This document shows positions 1 through 6,273 of a stretch of 16,808 bases of DNA, piece after piece. Below the pieces are notes generated by a model, which made no database searches, was not told where the DNA came from, and saw only the letters and a list, made by a program, of their open reading frames with translations. A program made the translations under genes and the position numbers. Numbering within the stretch: the first letter of the stretch is position 1; every line of letters begins with the position of its first letter. The DNA comes from Candidatus Moraniibacteriota bacterium. GTDB taxonomy: Bacteria; Patescibacteriota; Minisyncoccia; Moranbacterales; UBA9337. The DNA lies in contig DNVQ01000039.1 of NCBI GenBank assembly GCA_003507475.1, positions 1,349-18,156 of the forward strand, written 5' to 3'.

Positions 1-1479
1 ATTCAAGAGGGGAGATGTACTATTCCTCAAGCTGTTTTTGTGACCATTAATCCAGACGATGAAACATTTGAGCAGGTAGTAGAGAGGCAAGAGAAATTTT
101 TGAAATTACCTGAAGATATTAAAGACAAATTGGTGGCGCCACAAACGGCCGAAAAAATAAAATCTATTGGGAAATATTACGGTTTAGAGTTATTACAAAT
201 GGCGCCGATTGCTAGAGCTATTCGCAGCTACTATTTTGGAGAATTAAAACTGGAAAATTTTACAGAAGTGATCAGAAAAGAATCGAAAATTCCCGAAGAA
301 GAAGCTAATGGAATTTATGAATATATACTAAATGGGATTATAAACAAAGATATTAAGATTGAAAACATTGTTGTTAAAAAAGAAAAAATGACCATTGTGC
401 AGGCCTTGGAAAAATACCCAGCCCTAAGAAGAAAGTCTTTAACCTCTCTTCCTGTAGAGATAAATAGAATAAATGTGAATCCGACAATTGAAAATTGGAT
501 TAGTGATTATTTTGCAACGGTGGGAGCGGGAAATAGAGACGTCATGAAGAGAAGTAGTTATCTTTATCATAGTAAAAATGCCAAAGGATTGAATATGGTT
601 GACCGACAAAAATTATCTTTAGTATTAAAATCTTTGGATGAAGGATTTTTGTTGGATATAGATGTGGATAGAGGTGAAATTATCTTTGATTTAACACAAT
701 CTGAAACTAGAAATAATTTTGTATCGGAAACAAATAGTAAAAGAAACAATATAATTGATTATAAAAAAACTGCCCCACAAAAGAGCGAGGTTGAGGTTAT
801 TGAAAAAACAGAAAAAGCTCCAATGGTGAGCAAGAGATTTTTAGATGGTTTTTCAGGCACGGAAAAGAAAGAGGTTAGAAAATCAGAAGTGAATGAAATC
901 GGAGAGAATAAGTCAGAAGAAAAAATTGAAAAAGCAAGCGAGCTTAATTTGCCTAATAAGAGCGATGAGGTAAATAAAAAAAGTAGTAGATTCAATTTTT
1001 TGATTGGAGGTAAAAAAAGAGATGATTTTGATAAAAAAAGTTTAGAAAAAAACGATAATTCCAAGGGAACCATAACATTTTTTGAAGAGCCCGTTTTTGA
1101 AAAAAATGAAAATTTGAAAAAAGAAAATGATGCAAAAGATGCATTTACCCCTGATATTAAAATTCAAGACAAAAAAGATGAAAATAGTAAAATGGTTATA
1201 AAGCATGTTAGCGGTAACAATTGGGATTTGGGAAGCGCTCATTTTTTAGAAAAAGACAGCGCTGTTAAAAAAAGCACAAGTAGATTTAACATTTTTAAAA
1301 AAGATACTGATAAAGATTTAGCTGTAACTCCACCCACCAGCAAACGTGAAGAAAATATAAAATTTACTTTTCCTCAACAATTGCCCGTGGAAAAGGAAAA
1401 TGACAAGACTGATAGTGCGGTAAAAACCAAAACAGAAGAACTGGGGGATTTTTTTGGGAAAATAAGACCAATTGAGTAA
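1..1479 (+). CDS. Conserved protein with Lys/Glu-rich tail, 5'-partial
   Basis: The frame is open to the left edge of the window: thirteen codons before the GTG at 40 contain no stop and read into the same protein. GTG 40 is therefore probably not the real start and the gene is cut by the window. Numbering from that GTG, residues 1-110 look all-helical (segments such as YYGLELLQMAPIARAIRSYY). Residues 115-215 form a second globular part with the pattern NWISDYFATVGAGNRD, then YLYHS and LVLKSLDE. I associate this pattern with uncharacterised Patescibacteria proteins, from memory only. From about residue 235 the chain is low-complexity and rich in Lys, Glu, Asp and Asn, broken by short aromatic motifs (KRFLDGF 265-271, SRFNF 316-320, SRFNIF 414-419). 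No signal peptide or membrane segment is visible in the part present. It precedes prgI and probably belongs to the same secretion operon, perhaps as a cytoplasmic partner. No function can be assigned. Confidence 0.8.
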   Translation: MQEGRCTIPQAVFVTINPDDETFEQVVERQEKFLKLPEDIKDKLVAPQTAEKIKSIGKYYGLELLQMAPIARAIRSYYFGELKLENFTEVIRKESKIPEEEANGIYEYILNGIINKDIKIENIVVKKEKMTIVQALEKYPALRRKSLTSLPVEINRINVNPTIENWISDYFATVGAGNRDVMKRSSYLYHSKNAKGLNMVDRQKLSLVLKSLDEGFLLDIDVDRGEIIFDLTQSETRNNFVSETNSKRNNIIDYKKTAPQKSEVEVIEKTEKAPMVSKRFLDGFSGTEKKEVRKSEVNEIGENKSEEKIEKASELNLPNKSDEVNKKSSRFNFLIGGKKRDDFDKKSLEKNDNSKGTITFFEEPVFEKNENLKKENDAKDAFTPDIKIQDKKDENSKMVIKHVSGNNWDLGSAHFLEKDSAVKKSTSRFNIFKKDTDKDLAVTPPTSKREENIKFTFPQQLPVEKENDKTDSAVKTKTEELGDFFGKIRPIE

Positions 1480-1495
1480 AAATTTTTTATTATTT

Positions 1496-1595
1496 AGTTA
1501 ACGCATTAGCGAGTTAACGAGTTTTAAAAATAAAAATAAATACCTATTTGAAAATCAATCTTCAAACAATTCGTTAATGCGTTAACTCGTTAACT
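1496..1595. repeat. Inverted pair of 8-nt-unit arrays, copy 1
   Basis: The left arm (1496-1521) reads as units AGTTAACG, CATTAGCG, AGTTAACG, AG. The right arm (1571-1595), reverse-complemented, reads AGTTAACG, AGTTAACG, CATTAACG, A. Left units 1-2 match right units 2-3 at 15 of 16 positions, so the arms can pair. The 49-nt spacer holds a small hairpin of TTTGAA and TTCAAA around 1548-1567. The element begins 16 nt after the preceding stop and ends 19 nt before the prgI ATG. A related element lies at 2758-2847. It could be a REP/MITE-like repeat or an RNA processing or attenuation hairpin; the sequence alone does not decide. Confidence 0.8.
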
Positions 1596-1614
1596 GGGTA
1601 ATGGATTTAATATT

Positions 1615-2046
1615 ATGCATTATAATGTTCCACAATTTATAGATATTGAAGACAAAATAGTTGGTCCTTTAACCGCCAAGCAGCTATTGTGGTTATTTGG
1701 TTTGGCAGCCATTTTGTTTCTCGGATGGGTTTCGATAGAAAATAAGGTGTATTTTTTTATTGCCGCAATTCCTGTGAGTGTTTTATTTTTAGCTCTAGCT
1801 TTTTATCGACCATATGGCTCTCCGCTTAGTAAATTCATAGGTTCCATGTTTTTCTTTTTTGTCAGACCCAAAATTTATGTTTGGAAAAGAAATGAAAGGT
1901 CAGGGGATGAAAAAAGAATTTATAAAAAAGAAGTGAAAAAAAGGATAGATAGCAAGCGGGTTCTAAAACAAGCTGAAATCTATGATATATCAAAAATACT
2001 TGATAGCGAGCCGGAAATCTTAAAAGACATAAATAAAAAATACTAA
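1615..2046 (+). CDS. prgI: PrgI family protein (VirB3-like T4SS membrane subunit)
   Basis: The N-terminus carries the PrgI family signature: VPQFIDIEDKIVGPLTAKQ at residues 5-23. Two membrane segments follow, about 22-42 and 44-64. After them comes a short amphipathic stretch (PLSKFIGSMFFFFVRPKIYVW), then a basic cytoplasmic tail of about 50 residues. PrgI proteins occupy the position of VirB3 in conjugation systems of Gram-positive type and are common next to VirB4 in Patescibacteria genomes. VirB3-type proteins sit in the inner membrane and work with VirB4. Only 5 nt separate it from the TraC-like gene, so the two are almost certainly co-transcribed. The ATG at 1615 is preceded by AT-rich sequence without a clear Shine-Dalgarno. 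The length of 143 residues fits the family with a somewhat extended tail. Confidence 0.88.
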   Translation: MHYNVPQFIDIEDKIVGPLTAKQLLWLFGLAAILFLGWVSIENKVYFFIAAIPVSVLFLALAFYRPYGSPLSKFIGSMFFFFVRPKIYVWKRNERSGDEKRIYKKEVKKRIDSKRVLKQAEIYDISKILDSEPEILKDINKKY

Positions 2047-2051
2047 ACAAT

Positions 2052-2738
2052 ATGGAATTGATGCATTCAAAAAATCAAACACAAAATAATTCAGGTGCAA
2101 GTACTCAAAAATATGTTAATGTAGAGGAAATAAAAAACGACTTAATAGTTTTAAAAAATAAATCATTAAGAGCAGTTTTTTTGGTTTCTTCTATAAATTT
2201 CGAGCTAAAATCATCTGACGAACAAGAGGCCATAATCGCCGGTTATCAGAATTTTATCAATTCTTTGGATTTTCCTATTCAAATTATGATTAGTTCTAAA
2301 AAACTTGATATAAATCCCTATTTGCAAATATTAGAAGAAAAAAGAAAAACTCAAACAAATGAATTACTAAGATTGCAAATTTCTGAATATTCTAACTTTA
2401 TCAAGGAATTGACAGAGATATCTCAGATAATGACGAAAAGATTTTATTTAGTGGTTCCTTTTTATCCAGTGGAGAATTTAGAAAATGGTTTTTTGGATAG
2501 AGTAATGAATTTTTTTAATCCCAAGCAACAAGTCGAAGAATCTGTGGAAATTTTTGAGACTTATAAAAATCAATTATGGCAAAGAGTTGACCAAATTTCG
2601 TCAGGATTAACCTCCTTGGGAATTAAAGCTACGGTTTTGAATACGGAAGAATTAGTAGAATTGCTGTATTCTTCCTATAATCCATCAATTTATTCTAGTT
2701 CCACGATAAAGGATGTGGAGTTGATGGATTTTGAGTAA
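2052..2738 (+). CDS. TraC-like domain protein, no ATPase site
   Basis: This soluble protein of 228 residues has no signal peptide, membrane segment or Walker motif. After a disordered Asn/Gln/Ser-rich start (1-20) it has an alpha/beta part (RAVFLVSSINFELKSSDEQE, then SLDFPIQIMISSKKLDINPY). A long helix follows (residues 95-130), then the strand FYLVVPFYPV. Patescibacteria annotate such proteins as TraC-like domain proteins. They lie between prgI and virB4 and resemble the N-terminal domain of VirB4/TraC ATPases. I infer a structural partner of the VirB4 ATPase, possibly binding PrgI. Its length plus that of the next gene (829 residues) is near that of a single-chain VirB4/TraC. It starts 5 nt after the prgI stop. 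A second in-frame Met is at codon 4, so the exact start could be 9 nt later. Confidence 0.78.
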   Translation: MELMHSKNQTQNNSGASTQKYVNVEEIKNDLIVLKNKSLRAVFLVSSINFELKSSDEQEAIIAGYQNFINSLDFPIQIMISSKKLDINPYLQILEEKRKTQTNELLRLQISEYSNFIKELTEISQIMTKRFYLVVPFYPVENLENGFLDRVMNFFNPKQQVEESVEIFETYKNQLWQRVDQISSGLTSLGIKATVLNTEELVELLYSSYNPSIYSSSTIKDVELMDFE

Positions 2739-2757
2739 AAATTATTCATTATTGCAT

Positions 2758-2847
2758 AGTTAACGAATTAACGAGTTAACGAATTGATAAGATTTTTATC
2801 TAATAAATTTCCTAAAAATAACTCATTAACTCATTAACTCGTTAACT
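2758..2847. repeat. Inverted pair of 8-nt-unit arrays, copy 2
   Basis: The left arm (2758-2785) is AGTTAACG, AATTAACG, AGTTAACG, AATT. The right arm (2820-2847), reverse-complemented, is AGTTAACG, AGTTAATG, AGTTAATG, AGTT. The 34-nt spacer opens with a nested hairpin, GATAA/TTATC, at 2786-2800. The element starts 19 nt after the stop of the TraC-like gene and ends 19 nt before the virB4 ATG, the same downstream spacing as copy 1. The sequence right after the preceding stop (GAGTAAAAATT...) is also similar in both copies. Within each arm the core GTTAAC is itself palindromic. Confidence 0.8.
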
Positions 2848-2866
2848 AAATAATTAAATATAAGGT

Positions 2867-4672
2867 ATGTTTTTAAATAAAAGAAATCAACAAAATCAAG
2901 AAGATCCAATTTTAAAAAAAGAGGATGAATATAGAAAAGGAGTAGCGGTTGTCAAAGACCTAATATCTCCATCAGCGCTTAGAGTTTCTCCTAATTATAT
3001 TGAAATTGGAGAAACTTTTGCCAAAACGATTTTTATTATGGCGTTCCCGAGATTTTTGAGCGTAAATTGGTTTTCCTCCATAATAAATATCGATCATCCC
3101 ATAAATATTTCTATTTTTGTTCACCCGATAGATAGCAATAAAGTTTTAAAGGGATTATTGAAGACCACTACGCAGATTCAATCCAGAATAAATATAGAAT
3201 CTCAGGATGGAAAAGTTAGAAATCCGATGCTGGAATCAGCTTTGGAAAATACGGAAGAATTGAGAACGAGGCTTCAAGAAGGAACAGAAAGATTTTTTAG
3301 AGTGGGAATCTATATAACAATATTCGGAGAAAATACAAAAGATTTAAACAGAGTTTCTAGCAGTATCGAGGCAATATTGGAGGCGCAAATGGTTTATGCT
3401 AAGCCAGCTAGTTTTAGAATGGAAGACGGCTTGGCCTCAACGGTTCCCCTAGGAGAGGATCGATTGGATGTGGCTAACAATTTAAATACTTCTCCTCTTT
3501 CTACTATTTTCCCATTTGCTTCAGCTGAATTATCTTCAAATTCTGGAGTTTTATATGGAATTAATCGTCACAATAATAGTCTTATTTTATTTGATAGATT
3601 TGAAATGGAAAATGCCAACATGGTTGTTTTTGCAAAATCTGGAGCTGGAAAAAGTTATTCAATTAAACTTGAAATAATACGTTCAATGATGCTAGGAATA
3701 AGCGTTATAATCATTGATCCGGAAAACGAATATAAGCATTTGGCAGAAACAGTAGGGGGGAGTTTTATTAAAATATCTCTTAATTCTAAATATCACCTCA
3801 ATCCTTTTGATTTGCCCAAAGCCATGGAAGATGAAGATTCAGCCGATGTTTTGAGAAATTCTATCGCCAACTTGGTTGGTCTTTTGAGACTTGTTTTAGG
3901 AAATATTACGCCAGAAGAAAATTCTATTTTAGATAATGCTATTCGGGAAACCTATGCCATTAGGGATATTACAGAAGAAACAAATTTTTCCTTGTTGGAG
4001 CCAGATAGTTTTCCTACCATGTCTGATTTGTATGAAGTTTTAAGAAATATGGATGGGGCCAGATCTTTGGCGCTGAAACTAGAGAGATATACGGAGGGTA
4101 TTTTCTCAGGATTTTTAAATCAGCATACCAACATAAAAGTAGATAAACAGTTAATCGTGTTTAATATTCGCGATTTAGAAGAAGAATTGAGACCGATTGC
4201 CATGTATGTAGTTTTACAATTTATCTGGAATGAAATGCGTTCTCAGATGAAAAAAAGAATGGTAGTGGTGGATGAAGCTTGGATAATGATGCAAAACGAA
4301 GATGCCGCCTCATTTCTTTTTGGTATCGCAAAAAGATGTAGAAAATATTATACAGGACTTACCACTATTACCCAGGATGTTAATGATTTTATGATGTCGC
4401 GTTATGGAAAGCCGATTGTAACCAATGCCTCCTCTCAGCTTCTTTTGAAGCAATCAACGGCGGCTATCGATATCGTTCAGGAAACTTTTTTCTTAACCGA
4501 TCAGGAAAAATTCTTATTGTTAGAGAGTAATGTGGGGGAGGGTATATTTTTTGCTGGCAATAAACATGCGGCGATAAGAGTAGTGGCATCATATAGTGAG
4601 GATCAAATTATTACCTCTGATCCTAGACAAATTTTGGAAATAGAAGAAGCCAAGCGGGAATTGGAGGAGTAA
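2867..4672 (+). CDS. virB4: VirB4/TraC-family type IV secretion ATPase
   Basis: VirB4 ATPases power type IV secretion and conjugation from the cytoplasmic face of the inner membrane. The Walker A motif is AKSGAGKS at residues 256-263. The Walker B strand is MVVVDEA at 465-471, followed by WIMMQ. A downstream motif, TTITQDVNDFM, fits the VirB4 C-terminal RecA-like core. The N-terminal 230 residues hold the VirB4 N-domain, including LSVNWFSSIINIDHPINISIFVHP and the long helical segment at about 100-160. The total of 601 residues is shorter than the roughly 800 of Agrobacterium VirB4; the TraC-like protein just upstream may supply the rest. The ATG at 2867 follows AAGGT almost directly, too close for a normal Shine-Dalgarno. 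No VirD4 coupling protein is visible in the window, so the machine could secrete protein, build a surface fibre or move DNA. Confidence 0.93.
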   Translation: MFLNKRNQQNQEDPILKKEDEYRKGVAVVKDLISPSALRVSPNYIEIGETFAKTIFIMAFPRFLSVNWFSSIINIDHPINISIFVHPIDSNKVLKGLLKTTTQIQSRINIESQDGKVRNPMLESALENTEELRTRLQEGTERFFRVGIYITIFGENTKDLNRVSSSIEAILEAQMVYAKPASFRMEDGLASTVPLGEDRLDVANNLNTSPLSTIFPFASAELSSNSGVLYGINRHNNSLILFDRFEMENANMVVFAKSGAGKSYSIKLEIIRSMMLGISVIIIDPENEYKHLAETVGGSFIKISLNSKYHLNPFDLPKAMEDEDSADVLRNSIANLVGLLRLVLGNITPEENSILDNAIRETYAIRDITEETNFSLLEPDSFPTMSDLYEVLRNMDGARSLALKLERYTEGIFSGFLNQHTNIKVDKQLIVFNIRDLEEELRPIAMYVVLQFIWNEMRSQMKKRMVVVDEAWIMMQNEDAASFLFGIAKRCRKYYTGLTTITQDVNDFMMSRYGKPIVTNASSQLLLKQSTAAIDIVQETFFLTDQEKFLLLESNVGEGIFFAGNKHAAIRVVASYSEDQIITSDPRQILEIEEAKRELEE

Positions 4673-4679
4673 CAACAAT

Positions 4680-4753
4680 GTTCAATGCTCAATATCCAAT
4701 ATTCAATAAATTTTCAATATTTCAATTTTCAGGTATGTCATTTTTGCAATGAT
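4680..4753. repeat. Imperfect CAAT-rich periodic repeat
   Basis: The gap after virB4 begins with a run in which CAAT or TCAAT recurs about every 7-10 nt from 4682 to about 4728 (TTCAATGC, TCAATATC, CAATATT, CAATAAA, then CAATATTTCAATTTTC). A short hairpin, TCATT/AATGA, follows at 4739-4753. It resembles in style, but not in sequence, the periodic repeats at 1496, 2758, 13253 and 13725. No coding potential was seen. Confidence 0.5.
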
Positions 4754-4791
4754 GGGTTGAAGAGGGAATGTAATTTTTTGATGTATTGATG

Positions 4792-4797
4792 TATAAT
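4792..4797 (+). promoter_or_regulatory. Possible -10 box upstream of the four-helix protein
   Basis: TATAAT matches the sigma-70 -10 consensus exactly and lies 36 nt before the ATG at 4834, in a 160-nt gap that could split the operon. No good -35 hexamer sits 16-18 nt upstream, so support is weak in such an AT-rich sequence. A GAAAGGTGG string just downstream is too far from the ATG to act as a ribosome binding site. Confidence 0.3.
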
Positions 4798-4833
4798 GAG
4801 AAAGGTGGTTTATATTATTAAAAATATAAAATT

Positions 4834-5460
4834 ATGCCAGAAACGGAAATGAATAATAAAATAAGACTGAATCAGGCCAGGAGAGATGCTTTTGAAAAAA
4901 GATTGGATAGAGCTGATGGAATTAAGCCGAACATGAGTAGTGATGAAAAATTGAGCCGAAGAAATAATTTGTATGGAAAAGATATTGTCGAGAAAGAATC
5001 GAAAAGAAATAGCGGCAAGTTTGCAAAAACCACGTCTGCAATGGGGGTGGCTAAAAAAGCCAAGGATTTAATTACGGCTCCAACTGAAATTCAAGCGATG
5101 GACATAGCTATTTATGGAGTAGCTTTTAGCTTAGCGTTATTTAAGGATCTTTTGGATCTTGCCTTTATCGGATCATTGCCCGCAATCGGAACAATAATAA
5201 CTATTTGTATCTCCATGGCGATTGGATTTGTGTTGCTTTTTGACGGCATATCGAATTCTCAAAGAAAAGTAGCACGGAGATTGACGAAAAAATTTTTAGT
5301 TTTGATTGCTGGAACTATGGCAGAAGGAATATTGTTTGGACTAAATTTTTTCCCAATAGAGACACTAACGGTATTTATTATTTTCTGGATGTCACTAGCA
5401 GATAGAAAAAGAAGTGCTAGACTGGCTGGCGGAAATGAATATGATGCGGTTTATAATTAA
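4834..5460 (+). CDS. Four-helix membrane protein, T4SS-associated
   Basis: I do not recognise a named family. The protein has a highly charged cytoplasmic N-terminus of about 85 residues (many Arg, Lys, Asp, Asn). Four probable membrane helices follow, about 91-113, 115-137, 153-172 and 175-190, with a basic loop (SQRKVARRLTKK) between helices 2 and 3. The C-terminal tail is short and charged, ending in NEYDAVYN. Its place directly after virB4 suggests a membrane channel or scaffold part of the same machine, a role filled by multi-helix VirB6/TrbL-type proteins elsewhere. It is smaller than those, and the equivalence is only positional. The start ATG follows an A/T-only leader with no Shine-Dalgarno. 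Confidence 0.75.
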   Translation: MPETEMNNKIRLNQARRDAFEKRLDRADGIKPNMSSDEKLSRRNNLYGKDIVEKESKRNSGKFAKTTSAMGVAKKAKDLITAPTEIQAMDIAIYGVAFSLALFKDLLDLAFIGSLPAIGTIITICISMAIGFVLLFDGISNSQRKVARRLTKKFLVLIAGTMAEGILFGLNFFPIETLTVFIIFWMSLADRKRSARLAGGNEYDAVYN

Positions 5461-5583
5461 TTTTATGGTAAGTATGTTGAACTAATTTAATTTATTCTCC
5501 CAGGTACTAAAGATCTCTAATAATATTAATATTTTCAAAAAATACAGATATAAATATTTAACTTAACGCTTTAAGCCCAAGAC

Positions 5584-6252
5584 ATGATAGATATTAAATA
5601 CAAAGAAGAAAAAAAACTTTTAGATATCGAAACTATTGTAACACTAGCAATTGTATTGATTTGTATGTTGCTTTTTTCTTTTTTTCCGATAGAAAGAAAT
5701 TATTTTCAAGAAATAGCTATCAGTTTAACTTTTCTTTTTTTTGTGCCCTTTCTTTATATAAAAGTAATACTCAAAAAAAGACTGGTTGACTTTGGTTTTC
5801 AAATAGTGAAATGGAAAGAGGGTTTCTTGATAATGCCAGTTTGTTTTTTAATAATGGCATTTTTATTTTATGTAGTTTTTAAATACACAGATTTCAAAGA
5901 ACAGTATTTTTTGGGCAATTATGAGATGACGAGCAGCTTCCTGTATTTGTTTGTTTACGAATTTATAGCTGTTAATTTGATAGTGTTTTTATACGAAGTT
6001 TTTTTCAGAGGCTTTATAATGTTTTATTTTAAAGATAAACTTGATATTTATGCTGTTTTTGTGCAATTTGTTATTTTTTTAATCTTTCTTTATATGCTGG
6101 GAGAATTTTCTTTGGATTATATTTTTTATATGGTTACCGCTTTTCTGGCTGGCTTAATTGCCTTTAGAAGTAAATCTTTGTTATATTCTTATTTATTTAG
6201 TATAATAGTGTTAATTGTGAGTGATATTATTTATTTAAAATTAACTAAATAA
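5584..6252 (+). CDS. CPBP-fold membrane protein, catalytic residues apparently lost
   Basis: This very hydrophobic protein of 222 residues has about seven or eight probable membrane helices. The segment YEVFFRGF at 137-144 matches the first motif of CPBP (CAAX protease / bacteriocin-processing, Abi) membrane proteases, normally EExxxRG, but Tyr137 stands in place of the first Glu. Active members also have a His in FxxxH and another in HxxxN/D. The equivalent helices here (about 155-172 and 198-214: FVQFVIFLIFLYML and SYLFSIIVLIVSD) contain no His, and the whole chain has none. I infer a non-catalytic member of the fold, perhaps a chaperone or assembly factor for the secreted protein encoded next. 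It could also be an unrelated membrane protein with a chance motif. The stop is 21 nt before the next ATG, indicating co-transcription. Confidence 0.72.
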   Translation: MIDIKYKEEKKLLDIETIVTLAIVLICMLLFSFFPIERNYFQEIAISLTFLFFVPFLYIKVILKKRLVDFGFQIVKWKEGFLIMPVCFLIMAFLFYVVFKYTDFKEQYFLGNYEMTSSFLYLFVYEFIAVNLIVFLYEVFFRGFIMFYFKDKLDIYAVFVQFVIFLIFLYMLGEFSLDYIFYMVTAFLAGLIAFRSKSLLYSYLFSIIVLIVSDIIYLKLTK

Positions 6253-6273
6253 ATAATCTAAAATTTATCAAAA

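Noticed and set aside
40..42. GTG as the real start of the first gene
   Set aside because: The frame is open without a stop to the window edge and the upstream codons read plausibly (CTIPQAVF), so the gene most likely begins outside.
1496..2847. CRISPR-like array of short repeats
   Set aside because: Units are only 8 nt, directly abutting and in inverted arms, with no unique spacers of 25-40 nt and no cas genes.
5477..5510. Promoter TTGAAC...TACTAA before the CPBP-like gene
   Set aside because: The spacing is 22 nt and the second hexamer is a poor match; in such AT-rich sequence this is expected by chance.
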